DNA of 64,000 nucleotides from Lachnoclostridium sp. An138. Lineage in GTDB: Bacteria; Bacillota; Clostridia; Lachnospirales; Lachnospiraceae. The stretch spans positions 1 to 64,000 of the forward strand of contig NZ_NFLF01000002.1 in NCBI RefSeq assembly GCF_002160765.1, written 5' to 3'. Within the stretch, counting starts at the first letter, position 1. Every line of letters begins with the position of its first letter. A program made the translations under genes and the position numbers. A model generated the notes under the pieces. It did no database searches. It was given only the letters and a program-made list of their open reading frames with translations, and was not told the DNA's origin. This document shows, one piece after another, positions 51,630 to 60,230 of this stretch.

Positions 51630-53858
51630 TTATGCGCGCTCTGACGGAAAGGTCACCTCCGCCGTAAAAAGATCCGCGTCCACTTTGATCCGGAGCCGCC
51701 CTCCGCAGGCTTCCGTAAAACTTCTGGCAATGGATAGTCCCAAGCCGCTTCCTCCATCCGTACGGCTTGCGTCTCCTCTCACAAAACGCTCTGTGAAATC
51801 CAGCTCCGCATCCAGCTCCACCGCTGAAGTATTCTTCACCACAGCCTGCGCCTGCCCCTCTGCTGCAGAAAGGGACAGATATATCCGCGACCCCTTCAGG
51901 GAATACTGCAGCGCATTCTGCAAAAGGTTTTGAAACACTCTGTACAGACGCTGTCCATCCGCCCGGATCATAACCGGCTCCTCCGGAATATATGCGCGCA
52001 GCACAAGTCCGCTCTTTTCTATCTGCGTATCCATATCAGCCAGCGTCTGGCGCAGAAGCTTGCCGAAATCCAGTTCTTCCAGCATAACCGGAAGCTGTCC
52101 GGAGGCTGCTTTGCTCACCTCAAACACATCCTGAACCATAGTTCCCAGCCGCTCCGATTTTTCGCCGAGAATCCGGATATAGTCCTTCACATGCTCCGGC
52201 AGTTCCTCTTCCTGCTTTAGAAGCTCAATATAACTGACAATCGAAGTCAGCGGCGTCTTCAAATCATGAGAGACATTTGCCACCAGCTCTACCTTCATCC
52301 GTTCGCTCTTTGTCCGCTCCGCCAGGGCTGCCTCCATTCCCTGCTGTATCTCATTCAGATTTTCTGCAGCCTCTCTCAAATCCGTATCCCGGGGAAGCTC
52401 CAGTCTTTCTGACAGCTCCCCTGCCCGCACCGCCGCGATCTGCTCTGTCAGGGCCCCCATATCTTCCGCCAGCCTGCGGTTCTTCTTCATATAAATCAGA
52501 CTGCAGATCAAGGCCAGCACCGCGCACACCAGCAGAATCAGGAGAACCAGTACCGCAGCATCCCAGTACAGCCAGTCCCAAAGCATCACCCAGAACCAGG
52601 CCAGCACCGCCAGCAGAAGCAGAAGGGGCGCAAATACCAGCCACTGCCTCTTCACCATCCGTTTCTGAAACGGCCGTTCCAGATCAGCGGTCCGCAGGCT
52701 GTCCCGGAAGGGCGCAAGAAGGCTTTTCTGCCTTCCTTTGCTGTATTTTCTGTCCAGAAAGCCAAAATACAGCAGCCAGAACCAGAGTACCGGCGCAATG
52801 CCGCCAAGAAACATGACCCGGAGGCTTCCGGTCAGAAATCCGAGCACCAGGAGCACAACCGGCAGGCACCAGAACAGCAGGAATTTTATTTCATACCATA
52901 CTTTCCCCAATTGTTTTCCGAGCCATTCACGCGCTTCCTGCCGCTCTTTCCGAAGCCGGAAGGCCAGAAACAGAAAAAGGAGAGCCGCTCCCAGTAAGGC
53001 TGCCTGCACCGCGAGCGCCTGTCTCTGGTCCCGCAGGTTCTCCTGCATGGAATACAGATCCCATCCTCTCTGTACCGTTCCCTGTCCGTAGTTTTCCACA
53101 TAAAGCTTCGGTTCCTTCGCCGCAGCCAGAAAGACTACCGCCTCTTTCGCGTCTCCTTCCACCTGAAAATTCGCATATCCCGGCACATACCAGCGGCTGT
53201 CATTCCGGTAGATTCCGTCCCCATAGACGTCTACCGGCTGTCCGTCTTTGGTAATCTCCACTCTGCCGTCCCCGTTTCCATTGTAAAGAAGAGTGAAATT
53301 GTACTCTTCTTCCGGAACAAAGGAAGCAAAATCCGGTATCCCGCTTTCCTGAACCTCCTGCCCGGACAGGCCGTCCAGATTCGTATACAGCAGCTTTCCC
53401 TGGTAAACCACCGCAAAAAGCAGATTTCTGTCCCGGGATAATTCTTCCATATAAGCTGTCAGCTCATCCGCCGGCGTACTGTCTGCCGCCTCATCCGAAC
53501 CTGTGTCCATGGTTATCTCTACAGCTGCTTCCGAAGCAGCTGTAGAGCCTCCGAAAAGGCTCGCCCACCAGTCGGAGAAATCAAAGCCTGTTTCATAGGA
53601 GACAGCAGTCTCATAGGCTGTGCCATAGCTGTAATCATACCATTCTTCCCCTCCTGCCGCCGCGCCAATCAAAGTCTCCAGACGGCCGGAAATGAAAGCC
53701 GCAAATTCCTCTGTCTCCTGATAATCCGTCCCTGCCTGGAAATCAGTCTCTGCCAGCCGCTGCATCATGGAAAAGAAATTCACAAGCAGAAGCGTCAGAC
53801 CCAGGAAGAAGGCTGCAAAACTAAGGATGATTTTCGATTTTTTCCATTTTGTATCCAA
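51630..53858 (-). CDS. Sensor histidine kinase
   Basis: 742 residues. An N-terminal helix (IILSFAAFFLGLTLLLVNFF), a 230-residue extracellular sensor region rich in Glu, Ser and Tyr, then a second membrane domain of several helices (about 270-420), unusual compared with the simple two-helix HKs. HAMP-like segment, H-box VSHDLKTPLTSIVSYIELL, N-box FQNLLQNALQYS and G-box GGSGLGLSIA are intact. Translation starts with a TTG at 53858 overlapping the response regulator gene by 38 nt. The signal is unknown. Pairs with the PhoB-type regulator. Confidence 0.9.
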   Translation of the reverse strand: MDTKWKKSKIILSFAAFFLGLTLLLVNFFSMMQRLAETDFQAGTDYQETEEFAAFISGRLETLIGAAAGGEEWYDYSYGTAYETAVSYETGFDFSDWWASLFGGSTAASEAAVEITMDTGSDEAADSTPADELTAYMEELSRDRNLLFAVVYQGKLLYTNLDGLSGQEVQESGIPDFASFVPEEEYNFTLLYNGNGDGRVEITKDGQPVDVYGDGIYRNDSRWYVPGYANFQVEGDAKEAVVFLAAAKEPKLYVENYGQGTVQRGWDLYSMQENLRDQRQALAVQAALLGAALLFLFLAFRLRKERQEAREWLGKQLGKVWYEIKFLLFWCLPVVLLVLGFLTGSLRVMFLGGIAPVLWFWLLYFGFLDRKYSKGRQKSLLAPFRDSLRTADLERPFQKRMVKRQWLVFAPLLLLLAVLAWFWVMLWDWLYWDAAVLVLLILLVCAVLALICSLIYMKKNRRLAEDMGALTEQIAAVRAGELSERLELPRDTDLREAAENLNEIQQGMEAALAERTKSERMKVELVANVSHDLKTPLTSIVSYIELLKQEEELPEHVKDYIRILGEKSERLGTMVQDVFEVSKAASGQLPVMLEELDFGKLLRQTLADMDTQIEKSGLVLRAYIPEEPVMIRADGQRLYRVFQNLLQNALQYSLKGSRIYLSLSAAEGQAQAVVKNTSAVELDAELDFTERFVRGDASRTDGGSGLGLSIARSFTEACGGRLRIKVDADLFTAEVTFPSERA

Positions 53859-54531
53859 TTCCCCACACCACCTTTAAATATTCCGGTTTTCTGGGATTGA
53901 GCTCGATCTTTTCCCGAATGCGCCGGATGTGGACCATAACCGTATTCTCCGCTGCGAAGGCATCCTCTTCCCAGACTCTCCGGTATATCTCTTCCGCCGG
54001 AAAAATCCGTCCCGGGTTTCTCATCAGAAGCTCTATGATCTTTGTCTCTGTGGCCGTCAGCTTTACCGCTTCCCCATCCGCGTAGAGTGTCCGCTCCGAA
54101 GGCCGGTAACAAAGCCGTCCGTTGCGGATTCCATCGTCCTGCGTCTCCGCATGGATATCACCAAGCATCGTATACCGCCGCAGATGGCTTTTTACCCGGG
54201 CTAAAAGCTCCTGGGACGAAAAGGGTTTTGCCACATAATCATCAGCTCCCATGGAGAGCCCGAGAATCTTGTCTGTCTCTTCGCTTTTGGCACTCAAGAC
54301 AATGATCGGAATATTCTTCCGTTCCCGAATCTTCAGGACCGCCGACAGCCCGTCCAGGCGCGGCATCATCACATCCATGATAATCAGCCTCACCGGCTGC
54401 TCCACTGCCAGCTCCAGCGCTTCCATTCCATCATAGGCTTCCAGCACCCGGTAGCCCTCCTTCTCCAGTAAGAGAGCGATGGCTCTTACAATTTCACGGT
54501 CATCGTCCACCACCAGCACACACTCGTTCAT
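53821..54531 (-). CDS. OmpR/PhoB-family response regulator
   Basis: 236 residues. Receiver domain: acidic pocket VVDDDREI, phospho-acceptor Asp in IIMDVMMPRLDG, Lys in VLSAKSEETD. The C-terminal winged helix carries TATETKIIELLMRNPGRIF and NTVMVHIRRIREKIE. It overlaps the sensor kinase gene. Three TGTAAGAA direct repeats just upstream look like its own binding sites. Confidence 0.94.
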   Translation of the reverse strand: MNECVLVVDDDREIVRAIALLLEKEGYRVLEAYDGMEALELAVEQPVRLIIMDVMMPRLDGLSAVLKIRERKNIPIIVLSAKSEETDKILGLSMGADDYVAKPFSSQELLARVKSHLRRYTMLGDIHAETQDDGIRNGRLCYRPSERTLYADGEAVKLTATETKIIELLMRNPGRIFPAEEIYRRVWEEDAFAAENTVMVHIRRIREKIELNPRKPEYLKVVWGIGYKMEKIENHP

Positions 54532-54612
54532 CTCATTCCCGTCCCCTTCGTTTTATATCTCTGCACCCGGATTCCGCGCGCCTTCCGGATACGGTTACAG
54601 AGTACCCCTCAT

Positions 54613-54654
54613 TTCTTACAAAAGCTTTGTGGGATTTCTTACAGAATTCTTACA
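54613..54654 (-). promoter_or_regulatory. Three TGTAAGAA direct repeats
   Basis: On the minus strand TGTAAGAA occurs at 54654-54647, 54643-54636 and 54620-54613. Spacings are 11 and 23 bp, that is one and two helical turns, as for OmpR-family tandem sites. They lie 82-123 bp before the response regulator start. Confidence 0.7.
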
Positions 54655-54673
54655 CTTTCTATTTTCAGTGTTT

Positions 54674-55228
54674 TCAGTATTTTTCCAGGTCTGCTTCATT
54701 GGCGGGATTGTAAAAGACCTTTACCTGCTCCACATATGCCGGCTCCTGGTAGGAAGAGATCTTTCCTTCCTTCAGTTCCTCAAGAAATATATCTTTCACT
54801 TTCATGAACAGCTTTACCTCATCCTGCTCCTCCCAGATCCCGTAAAGCTCCAGCACCGGCCATTCTTTTTCCTGATAATCTCCATTTTCATCTACATATT
54901 CCTCTGTGTAGACGGCTGCCTGAACCTTCGGCGTAATCCGTTTCGCGTTATACACCACCTGGAACCGGACAGTATTTTCCGGAACGCTTTCATCTGCCGC
55001 GAACTCTGTCTCCGCTCCCCAGGGCAGATTTTCGGACAGCGCCCATGTTCCTGCTTCCGGGTCAATCTCTGCTTCCAGCGTAGCTGTCTCCATGTCTGTC
55101 TCTCCCACAGTCCTCTCTCCCGCATAGGAAAGAGACGAAAATTCCGTAATCGCCACACCGGTTCCGATTCCGCAAAGCAGCACGCCGCCGCCCAGCGCTC
55201 CCAGCAATACTTTTTGAAGTCTTCTCAT
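54674..55228 (-). CDS. Exported/membrane-anchored protein of unknown function
   Basis: 184 residues. One N-terminal helix (VLLGALGGGVLLCGIGTGVAI) is followed by a soluble, acidic domain facing outward (RFQVVYNAKRITPKVQAAVY, WPVLELYGIWEEQDEV). I recognise no known family. It overlaps the HAAS protein gene by 4 nt as last gene of the PadR operon. It could be a DUF4097-like partner in shape, but it lacks the repeat pattern. Confidence 0.6.
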   Translation of the reverse strand: MRRLQKVLLGALGGGVLLCGIGTGVAITEFSSLSYAGERTVGETDMETATLEAEIDPEAGTWALSENLPWGAETEFAADESVPENTVRFQVVYNAKRITPKVQAAVYTEEYVDENGDYQEKEWPVLELYGIWEEQDEVKLFMKVKDIFLEELKEGKISSYQEPAYVEQVKVFYNPANEADLEKY

Positions 55229-56271
55229 AACGCACCTCCCTGCCAGTCTGTCTCCGGCTCCGCGGATCTGTATTTCCTGACATACCCTTCTTCCTGCTCT
55301 TGCACAGTTCTTTCCTCATATGCAGAATCTGATTCTTCCGCAAAATCGTTCTCTGTCTCATCTTTTGAACCGTCTTCCGGAATGTCTTTTTCTCCGCCGC
55401 AGCCTCTCCTGTCTTTTTGCTCCTCCTTTTTCCTCTTACGCCTCAGCAGGCTGAAGCAGAGTCCGGACATACTTCCTCCGGCCAGAAAGCTGCCCAGACA
55501 TACCAGCACAGCTCCCCAGAGAGGATAGCTCTGCACAGCGAGAATCATAAGCATCCCCGCTCCAAACAAAGCCATCAGTGCAAAGCATCCCGCGCTGACT
55601 GCGGCCCCTGCCCAGAACACATTCCAGATCAGGCGGACACACCAGCAGAAGAGCGCCGCGATTCCGCGAAAGAGTTTCCCAAAAAATCCTGACAGGCTCT
55701 GCAGAACCGTCCCGCGCCGCGATCCTTTCCCTTTTTCAGTGTCTCTCCAAACATAAGCTGTATCCGCTGACACATCCATTCCCATTCCTTCTCCGCCTGT
55801 TTTCTGTTCCACGGATAACGATGCCGTTCCTCCCGGCACTCCCCCTTCCCTCTGCTCTTTTTTTCTATAAAAGGGACCCGCCATCCAATGAAACCCTTTC
55901 TTTATCCCATGGCCCGCGCCGTGGAAAAGTCTTCCGATTCCGCCGCACAGCGCTTTCAGCTGTTTCTTCAAAAATGCGCCGATTCCCCGGAGCTTTTTCT
56001 CCCCGTCTTTCAGATTCATGCCGCCGATTCCAGGAAGCCCTTTCTGTCTTCTGCTCTCTCCGAATTCCGGCTTTACGTGATAGGCCTCCAGAATCTCCGC
56101 CGCCAGCTCTCTCACCGGCCCGAAATCCCGAATCGCCTCTTCCTCACTCTGTCCGTTCTGTACCTTGATATCAATATGCTGTTCATATTCTTCCAGAATA
56201 TCCTGCTGCTCCTGATCTTCCAGAATCTCCAGATAGCCGCGCAGTTCTTCCAGAAATGTCTCTTTACTCAT
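55225..56271 (-). CDS. HAAS-domain (DUF1700) membrane protein
   Basis: 348 residues. The N-terminal 80 residues (EELRGYLEILEDQEQQDILEEYEQHIDI, with AIRDFGPVRELAAEIL) form the HAAS helical domain that usually accompanies PadR-like regulators. A basic, Gly-rich linker and two or three membrane helices follow (ALMALFGAGMLMILAV, GAVLVCLGSFLAGGSM), then a charged tail. The start overlaps the PadR gene by 8 nt. HAAS proteins are thought to respond with their PadR partner to cell-envelope stress. Confidence 0.8.
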   Translation of the reverse strand: MSKETFLEELRGYLEILEDQEQQDILEEYEQHIDIKVQNGQSEEEAIRDFGPVRELAAEILEAYHVKPEFGESRRQKGLPGIGGMNLKDGEKKLRGIGAFLKKQLKALCGGIGRLFHGAGHGIKKGFHWMAGPFYRKKEQREGGVPGGTASLSVEQKTGGEGMGMDVSADTAYVWRDTEKGKGSRRGTVLQSLSGFFGKLFRGIAALFCWCVRLIWNVFWAGAAVSAGCFALMALFGAGMLMILAVQSYPLWGAVLVCLGSFLAGGSMSGLCFSLLRRKRKKEEQKDRRGCGGEKDIPEDGSKDETENDFAEESDSAYEERTVQEQEEGYVRKYRSAEPETDWQGGAL

Positions 56272-56587
56272 ATGCCTTGCCCTCCTCTAAAAATCTGCTG
56301 ACCTGCTGCTGAAATTCTTCCCATTCGGCTGCCAGCGAATCCCGGTACAGGATTCCCGCCGCAGTCAGATGATAATATTTCCGGGGCGGCCCCTCCGAAG
56401 ATTCCCTCAGGTACGTCTCAAAATAGTGTTCATTGGTCAGTCTCTTGAGAAGCGGGTAAATCGTCCCTTCATTTACATCAATGACCCTGGAAACTTCTTC
56501 TACCAGCTCATAACCATACCTGTCTTTCCGCCGCACACATTCCAGCACGATGAGCTCCAGCACTCCCTTTTTAAACTGCGGATTCAT
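56264..56587 (-). CDS. PadR-family transcriptional regulator
   Basis: 107 residues from MNPQFKKGVLELIVLE, with GAGGAGG 8 nt upstream; the open frame to 56704 is not used. Winged helix of PadR type: YGYELVEEVSRV, NEGTIYPLLKRL and PRKYYHLTAAG. It probably represses its own promoter, which has a 15-bp spacer and a partial TACTATGCAT-type palindrome. First gene of a three-gene operon. Confidence 0.92.
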   Translation of the reverse strand: MNPQFKKGVLELIVLECVRRKDRYGYELVEEVSRVIDVNEGTIYPLLKRLTNEHYFETYLRESSEGPPRKYYHLTAAGILYRDSLAAEWEEFQQQVSRFLEEGKAYE

Positions 56588-56677
56588 AGCATTCCTCCTC
56601 ATCTGCCGCCCTGCCTTTTCATGGACCTGTGCCTGCGCGCCGTTCCTCCCGGCGCTTCTTTTGTTCTCTGATATTAG

Positions 56678-56704
56678 ATTATACCAACTACTATGCATTG
56701 TCAA
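56678..56704 (-). promoter_or_regulatory. PadR operon promoter with putative PadR operator
   Basis: Minus strand TTGACA (56704-56699), 15-bp spacer, TATAAT (56683-56678). The spacer contains ATGCATAGTA, one arm of the PadR-type TACTATGCAT motif; AGTACT just outside may be the other. Confidence 0.65.
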
Positions 56705-56750
56705 GTACTAAAGAATTAAAAATACCGAAAGAATATTTCCAAAGATCTGC

Positions 56751-56780
56751 TTGACAAAAATACCGGTTATGTGATATAAA
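56751..56780 (+). promoter_or_regulatory. Promoter of tRNA-Trp
   Basis: TTGACA (56751-56756), 18-bp spacer, TATAAA (56775-56780), 20 bp before the tRNA. Confidence 0.75.
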
Positions 56781-56799
56781 TAATAAGCACGTTTCAGAT

Positions 56800-56870
56800 A
56801 GGGGATTGGTCAAATGGCATGACAGGGGTCTCCAAAACCCTTAGTGGGAGTTCGATTCTCTCATCCCCTG
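56800..56870 (+). tRNA. tRNA-Trp (anticodon CCA)
   Basis: 71-nt cloverleaf: acceptor AGGGGAT/ATCCCCT, anticodon stem GGGGT/ACCCT with loop CTCCAAA and anticodon CCA at 56832-56834, T stem GGGAG/CTCTC with TTCGATT, discriminator G. No encoded CCA. Confidence 0.93.
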
Positions 56871-57178
56871 CTTTTACAGTCTGGAAAGCCTTACAAAAGA
56901 GGATTCCGGACTTTTTTATTTCCTGTGATTTAAGCTTTATATGGCGCAACCCAGCAGCCTCTCCGCAGACAATCAGCCCGGCTGGCCGGCTGATTTCTTA
57001 TTTGACCGGATTATCTGTACCCTGTTTTCTTTTTCACATTTTTTATCTGCGTGAAAACCTTTTTCCCCATTCAGACGTTATGTATAAATGAAAAAAGAAA
57101 TCCTACCCTCCATTGACAAGAAGCGTGTGCTTCCCTGGCAATGAAAGGTAGAAAATCTTATCTGGCAGGAGGCATCTC
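56871..57178. other. Intergenic region, no gene seen
   Basis: AT-rich with short frames only. A TTGACA at about 57113 could be a -35 element for the following permease, but I see no good -10. Confidence 0.4.
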
Positions 57179-58291
57179 ATGGAGCTGTATAAAATAGAAC
57201 TGTATAAACTGATTCACAGAAAATTTTTCCTGATAAGTCTGTCAGGTATATTTGCCGTTCTTTTGCTTTATTTTTGTTTTGTGAATATAGGCGGCGAGCG
57301 CTCAACCGTAAACGGGGTCGTATATACAGGCCTGCAGGCCATCAAAAAGGACAGGGAAATCACAGAAGCATTCCAGGGAATCCTGACGGACGATAAGGCA
57401 GAACAGATTATGGAAAGCTACGGGTTTCCTTCCGCAGTCAGTGAAAACTACGGCGGTTTCCGCGATGAAAATTATCTGAATGGCCTGATTACGGAATATC
57501 TGGGGAACGGTTATTTTTACAGTTGGGATGACTACCAGGTCTCCACTTCTCTGCTTCCCATCTCCCAGACAGAGCTGGGAAAAGCCGCGGAACTGGCAGG
57601 AAAAGAACTTTTGCTGGACTATACGAAAGGCTGGTCTGTATTTTTTGATCTGCTTCAGCTTGGAATGGTGCTCGGAAGCTTTCTGCTCATCATCGGGCTG
57701 TCTCCTGTGTTTGCGGAAGAACACCAGACCGGGATGTCTGCCCTGCTTTTTACGAGCAAAAAGGGGAAAGGCGGAGATATTGCAGCCAAAACCGCCGCAT
57801 CTTTTACATTAACCGCGCTGGTATATGCCGCCGTTGTACTGTTTGCCTTTTCAGCCACAGGGCTTGTCTATGGGCTGGACGGCCTGGAATGTATGAATGG
57901 ATTTGTTTCATCGCCGTACGGCGTCGATGCCGCTTCCCGGCTCGCCATTAAACCGGTGTCCTATAGCGTGTTTCTTACTTTGCTGCTGGACTGGCTGGCG
58001 CTTACAACCCTCTGCTCCATCGTTCTGTGCATATCCGGGCATACCAGAACTTCTTTTCACGCCGCGCTCCTGTCGGGCATGGCATGGATGCTCCCCCTCC
58101 TGCTTCGGATTCTGTTCAGCGGAATCGGATATCTTCTGGCATCCGGAACGCCACTCTTCCTTATCATGACGGGAATTCTGTATGACTGGTATTCCTTTCT
58201 CTTTTTTCCGGCAGGAATTGCCGTCTGTATATTTACAGTCTGTATAACAAATAGCTGGCAGGCTTATAAAACCTCAGAAATTGACAGATAA
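57179..58291 (+). CDS. Orphan ABC-2-type membrane permease-like protein
   Basis: 370 residues. One N-terminal helix (FFLISLSGIFAVLLLYFCFV), an outer domain of about 120 residues, then five or six C-terminal helices (GMVLGSFLLIIGLSPVF, LTALVYAAVVLFAFSATG, others). The EEHQTGMSALLFTSKKGK segment after the second helix resembles the coupling region of ABC-2 permeases in bacteriocin-immunity systems. No ATPase gene is nearby. GGAGG precedes ATG. It starts 308 bp after tRNA-Trp, on the opposite strand to most neighbours. Confidence 0.65.
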   Translation: MELYKIELYKLIHRKFFLISLSGIFAVLLLYFCFVNIGGERSTVNGVVYTGLQAIKKDREITEAFQGILTDDKAEQIMESYGFPSAVSENYGGFRDENYLNGLITEYLGNGYFYSWDDYQVSTSLLPISQTELGKAAELAGKELLLDYTKGWSVFFDLLQLGMVLGSFLLIIGLSPVFAEEHQTGMSALLFTSKKGKGGDIAAKTAASFTLTALVYAAVVLFAFSATGLVYGLDGLECMNGFVSSPYGVDAASRLAIKPVSYSVFLTLLLDWLALTTLCSIVLCISGHTRTSFHAALLSGMAWMLPLLLRILFSGIGYLLASGTPLFLIMTGILYDWYSFLFFPAGIAVCIFTVCITNSWQAYKTSEIDR

Positions 58292-58410
58292 AAAGCTTCA
58301 GCAGGCGGAAGCAGATTGTCAACCACATACAAAGCTCCATTTATTCCGCTTCTCTGCTGTTTATTTTTGTCGTTTTTTGTCTGATTCTAATTATTATATG
58401 TTAATTTTAT

Positions 58411-58461
58411 CCTTTTGAGTATATAATTTTATATATAATTTTGTTATATTACTCAAGAAGG
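58411..58461 (+). promoter_or_regulatory. AT-rich inverted repeat covering the ribosome binding site
   Basis: CCTTTTGAGTATATAA (58411-58426) pairs, with bulges, with TTATATTACTCAAGAAGG (58444-58461). In RNA, the 3' arm includes part of the AAGAAGGGG ribosome binding site of the next gene, so the fold could mask it. Confidence 0.5.
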
Positions 58462-58474
58462 GGTCTTTTACACC

Positions 58475-58849
58475 ATGAAACAGAAAATTCAGTTTCTGCT
58501 CCATACGGCAGGCGTTTTCAGTTACTACTATGGCTATCAGTATTTTATCCGGTCCGTAGAACTGGCCGTCCAGAATCCGGAGCGGCTCCAAAGTATCCAA
58601 AAGGAAATTTACATTATCGTCGCCTCAGAATTTCAGACCAGCATTGCAAGTGTGGAACGGGATATACGGACAATCCGGGATGTCATGATGAAAAACGGCG
58701 GTGAACAGCTGCTCATTGAAATGACCGGAAGCCCTGGGTGGGCACATAAGATTCCCTATCCCAGAGATCTAATCGCTATTTTTTCTCAATATCTGCTCCG
58801 GGAATATGGAATGAACAGTTCACAGAGCATCAGCTCCGCTCAGTCATAA
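58475..58849 (+). CDS. Orphan Spo0A C-terminal (sporulation-initiation) DNA-binding domain protein
   Basis: 124 residues. The helix pattern GYQYFIRSVELAVQNPERLQS, cut to GYQYFIRSVE, and the recognition region FQTSIASVERDIRTIRD match the C-terminal effector domain of Spo0A (GYQYLREAI, TTPSRVERAIRHA). There is no receiver domain, and this is not the real Spo0A. The C-terminus is short and polar. AAGGGG lies 11 nt before the ATG. Small stand-alone Spo0A-C proteins in Clostridia may bind Spo0A-like boxes; this one is untested. Confidence 0.75.
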   Translation: MKQKIQFLLHTAGVFSYYYGYQYFIRSVELAVQNPERLQSIQKEIYIIVASEFQTSIASVERDIRTIRDVMMKNGGEQLLIEMTGSPGWAHKIPYPRDLIAIFSQYLLREYGMNSSQSISSAQS

Positions 58850-58868
58850 CCAGATCTTTACAGCGCTG

Positions 58869-58917
58869 AAAATGCCTTCTGCCAGCAGGACATCTGCCTC
58901 CGGCGAAAGGCATTTTT
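58869..58917 (+). terminator. Terminator downstream of Spo0A-C gene
   Basis: AAAATGCCTT and AAGGCATTTTT arms around a 28-nt loop, then T-rich, 20 nt after the stop. Confidence 0.75.
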
Positions 58918-58983
58918 ATCTTATGTACACAGTTCCGGCCCATGGAACGCAGTCCACGTGCCAGTCAAGGGTATCCTGTTCTC

Positions 58984-59985
58984 TTATTTGGTTTTAAGTT
59001 CATCCAGTTCCTTTTTCAGAGCTTCAATCTCGGCATCTTTTTCCTGCAGTTCAGCGTCTTTCTCTTCTTTTACCCTCTTTACCTCTTCCTTGAGTTCGTC
59101 CACATAATACTTGAGACTGTTCTCGTCAAGCATCCTCAGTGCCTCTGACCACATGCCCAACACCTCCTCCGGTTTCCGGCGCAGCATGGCAATCTCCTGA
59201 TAAATCTCTTCCAGCCACGGATACTCCTGTATCCACTTCTCCGCATCTGCCAGATCCTCTGTGGTCAGGAGAGAAAGCCATGCTTTCTGTTCACTTTTTT
59301 CACCTTTAGCATACGGAATTTCCCGGAATACGTCAAGGGCAATCAGACAGAATTCCTGCAGAAGTTCCAGATCCAGGCCTGTTTCAAATTCCGTCTTTCC
59401 ATAATGCCGGTACACTTCGGGATTCTGGTGAAATACAGCAGGACTTTCCTCAAAAAGCACAATGACGTAGACCTTTTTGATATCTCTGTAGGTGAATCTC
59501 TTTCCCGCGGTTCCCCTGAGTCTGGCATACTGACGCAGAAGCAGGTCTGCAGAATAACAGGAAATACGTTCGCCCGGAAAGGCATAGCCCTGTTTCTGAA
59601 TCTCAATATTGACCAGAGAGCCTTCCTCTAATACAGCCAGCAGATCCATCACCAGATAGCCTTCTCCTCCTATCAGACTATCTTCATTCGGCAGTATACT
59701 GATCACGTTCACTTTCATTCCCAGAAGACTGGAAACAAACCGTGAAAGCCTGTCCCCATGAATATCCGGATGAAAAATGTACTTGAAAAAAGGATCGTAG
59801 GTTAATGGCAGAGATTTCTTCCCCCGGCAGAATTCCAGAAAGCTCTCCTTCCAGCTTTCTCCCAGTCTCCGGTAGCCTGCATAGAGCAGCGGAGACTGCT
59901 TTATGCGCTCCAGGGCTTCCTCTTTTGTCTGCGGCGGGTTTTCCCACGTCACAGCCCGTACAGAACCAGAAAAATCATGTTCCAT
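58984..59985 (-). CDS. PD-(D/E)XK nuclease family transposase-like protein (Rpn family)
   Basis: 333 residues from MEHDFSGS, with AAAGGA upstream; the open frame to 60102 is unneeded. The nuclease core is D in YLVMDLLAVLEEG and E-x-Q in VNIEIQKQGY, preceded by LPLTYDPFFKYIFHPDIHGDRL as in the family, here trimmed to TYDPFFKYIFH. The C-terminal 60 residues are an acidic-basic coiled coil (VKRVKEEKDAELQEKDAEIE). It is only distantly like the Rpn gene at 333-1283. Likely domesticated or selfish; no terminal repeats seen. Confidence 0.8.
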   Translation of the reverse strand: MEHDFSGSVRAVTWENPPQTKEEALERIKQSPLLYAGYRRLGESWKESFLEFCRGKKSLPLTYDPFFKYIFHPDIHGDRLSRFVSSLLGMKVNVISILPNEDSLIGGEGYLVMDLLAVLEEGSLVNIEIQKQGYAFPGERISCYSADLLLRQYARLRGTAGKRFTYRDIKKVYVIVLFEESPAVFHQNPEVYRHYGKTEFETGLDLELLQEFCLIALDVFREIPYAKGEKSEQKAWLSLLTTEDLADAEKWIQEYPWLEEIYQEIAMLRRKPEEVLGMWSEALRMLDENSLKYYVDELKEEVKRVKEEKDAELQEKDAEIEALKKELDELKTK

Positions 59986-60176
59986 AGGCAGTATTCCTTT
60001 CTCTGAAAATAAAATGAATGGGAAATACTTTCCAGCGAACTGCCAGAAAGCGTGTACCGAACGGTACAAAGCCATCGTATCACGGGAATCGAAAACCCGC
60101 AAGACATTTTTACAAATTTTTCAATTCTTTTTAGACTCATGGTTCAGAGCATCCGTCGAAAATCCAAAACATACAC

Positions 60177-60217
60177 AAAAGGCCTGCCAAAACCAGCTGT
60201 TCCGGCTGTGGCAGACC
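60177..60217 (-). terminator. Terminator downstream of cobA
   Basis: GGCCTGCCA/TGGCAGACC stem with an inner CAGC/GCTG, followed on the minus strand by TTTTG. Lies 14 nt after the stop codon. Confidence 0.75.
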
Positions 60218-60230
60218 ACTTCTTCGCCCG

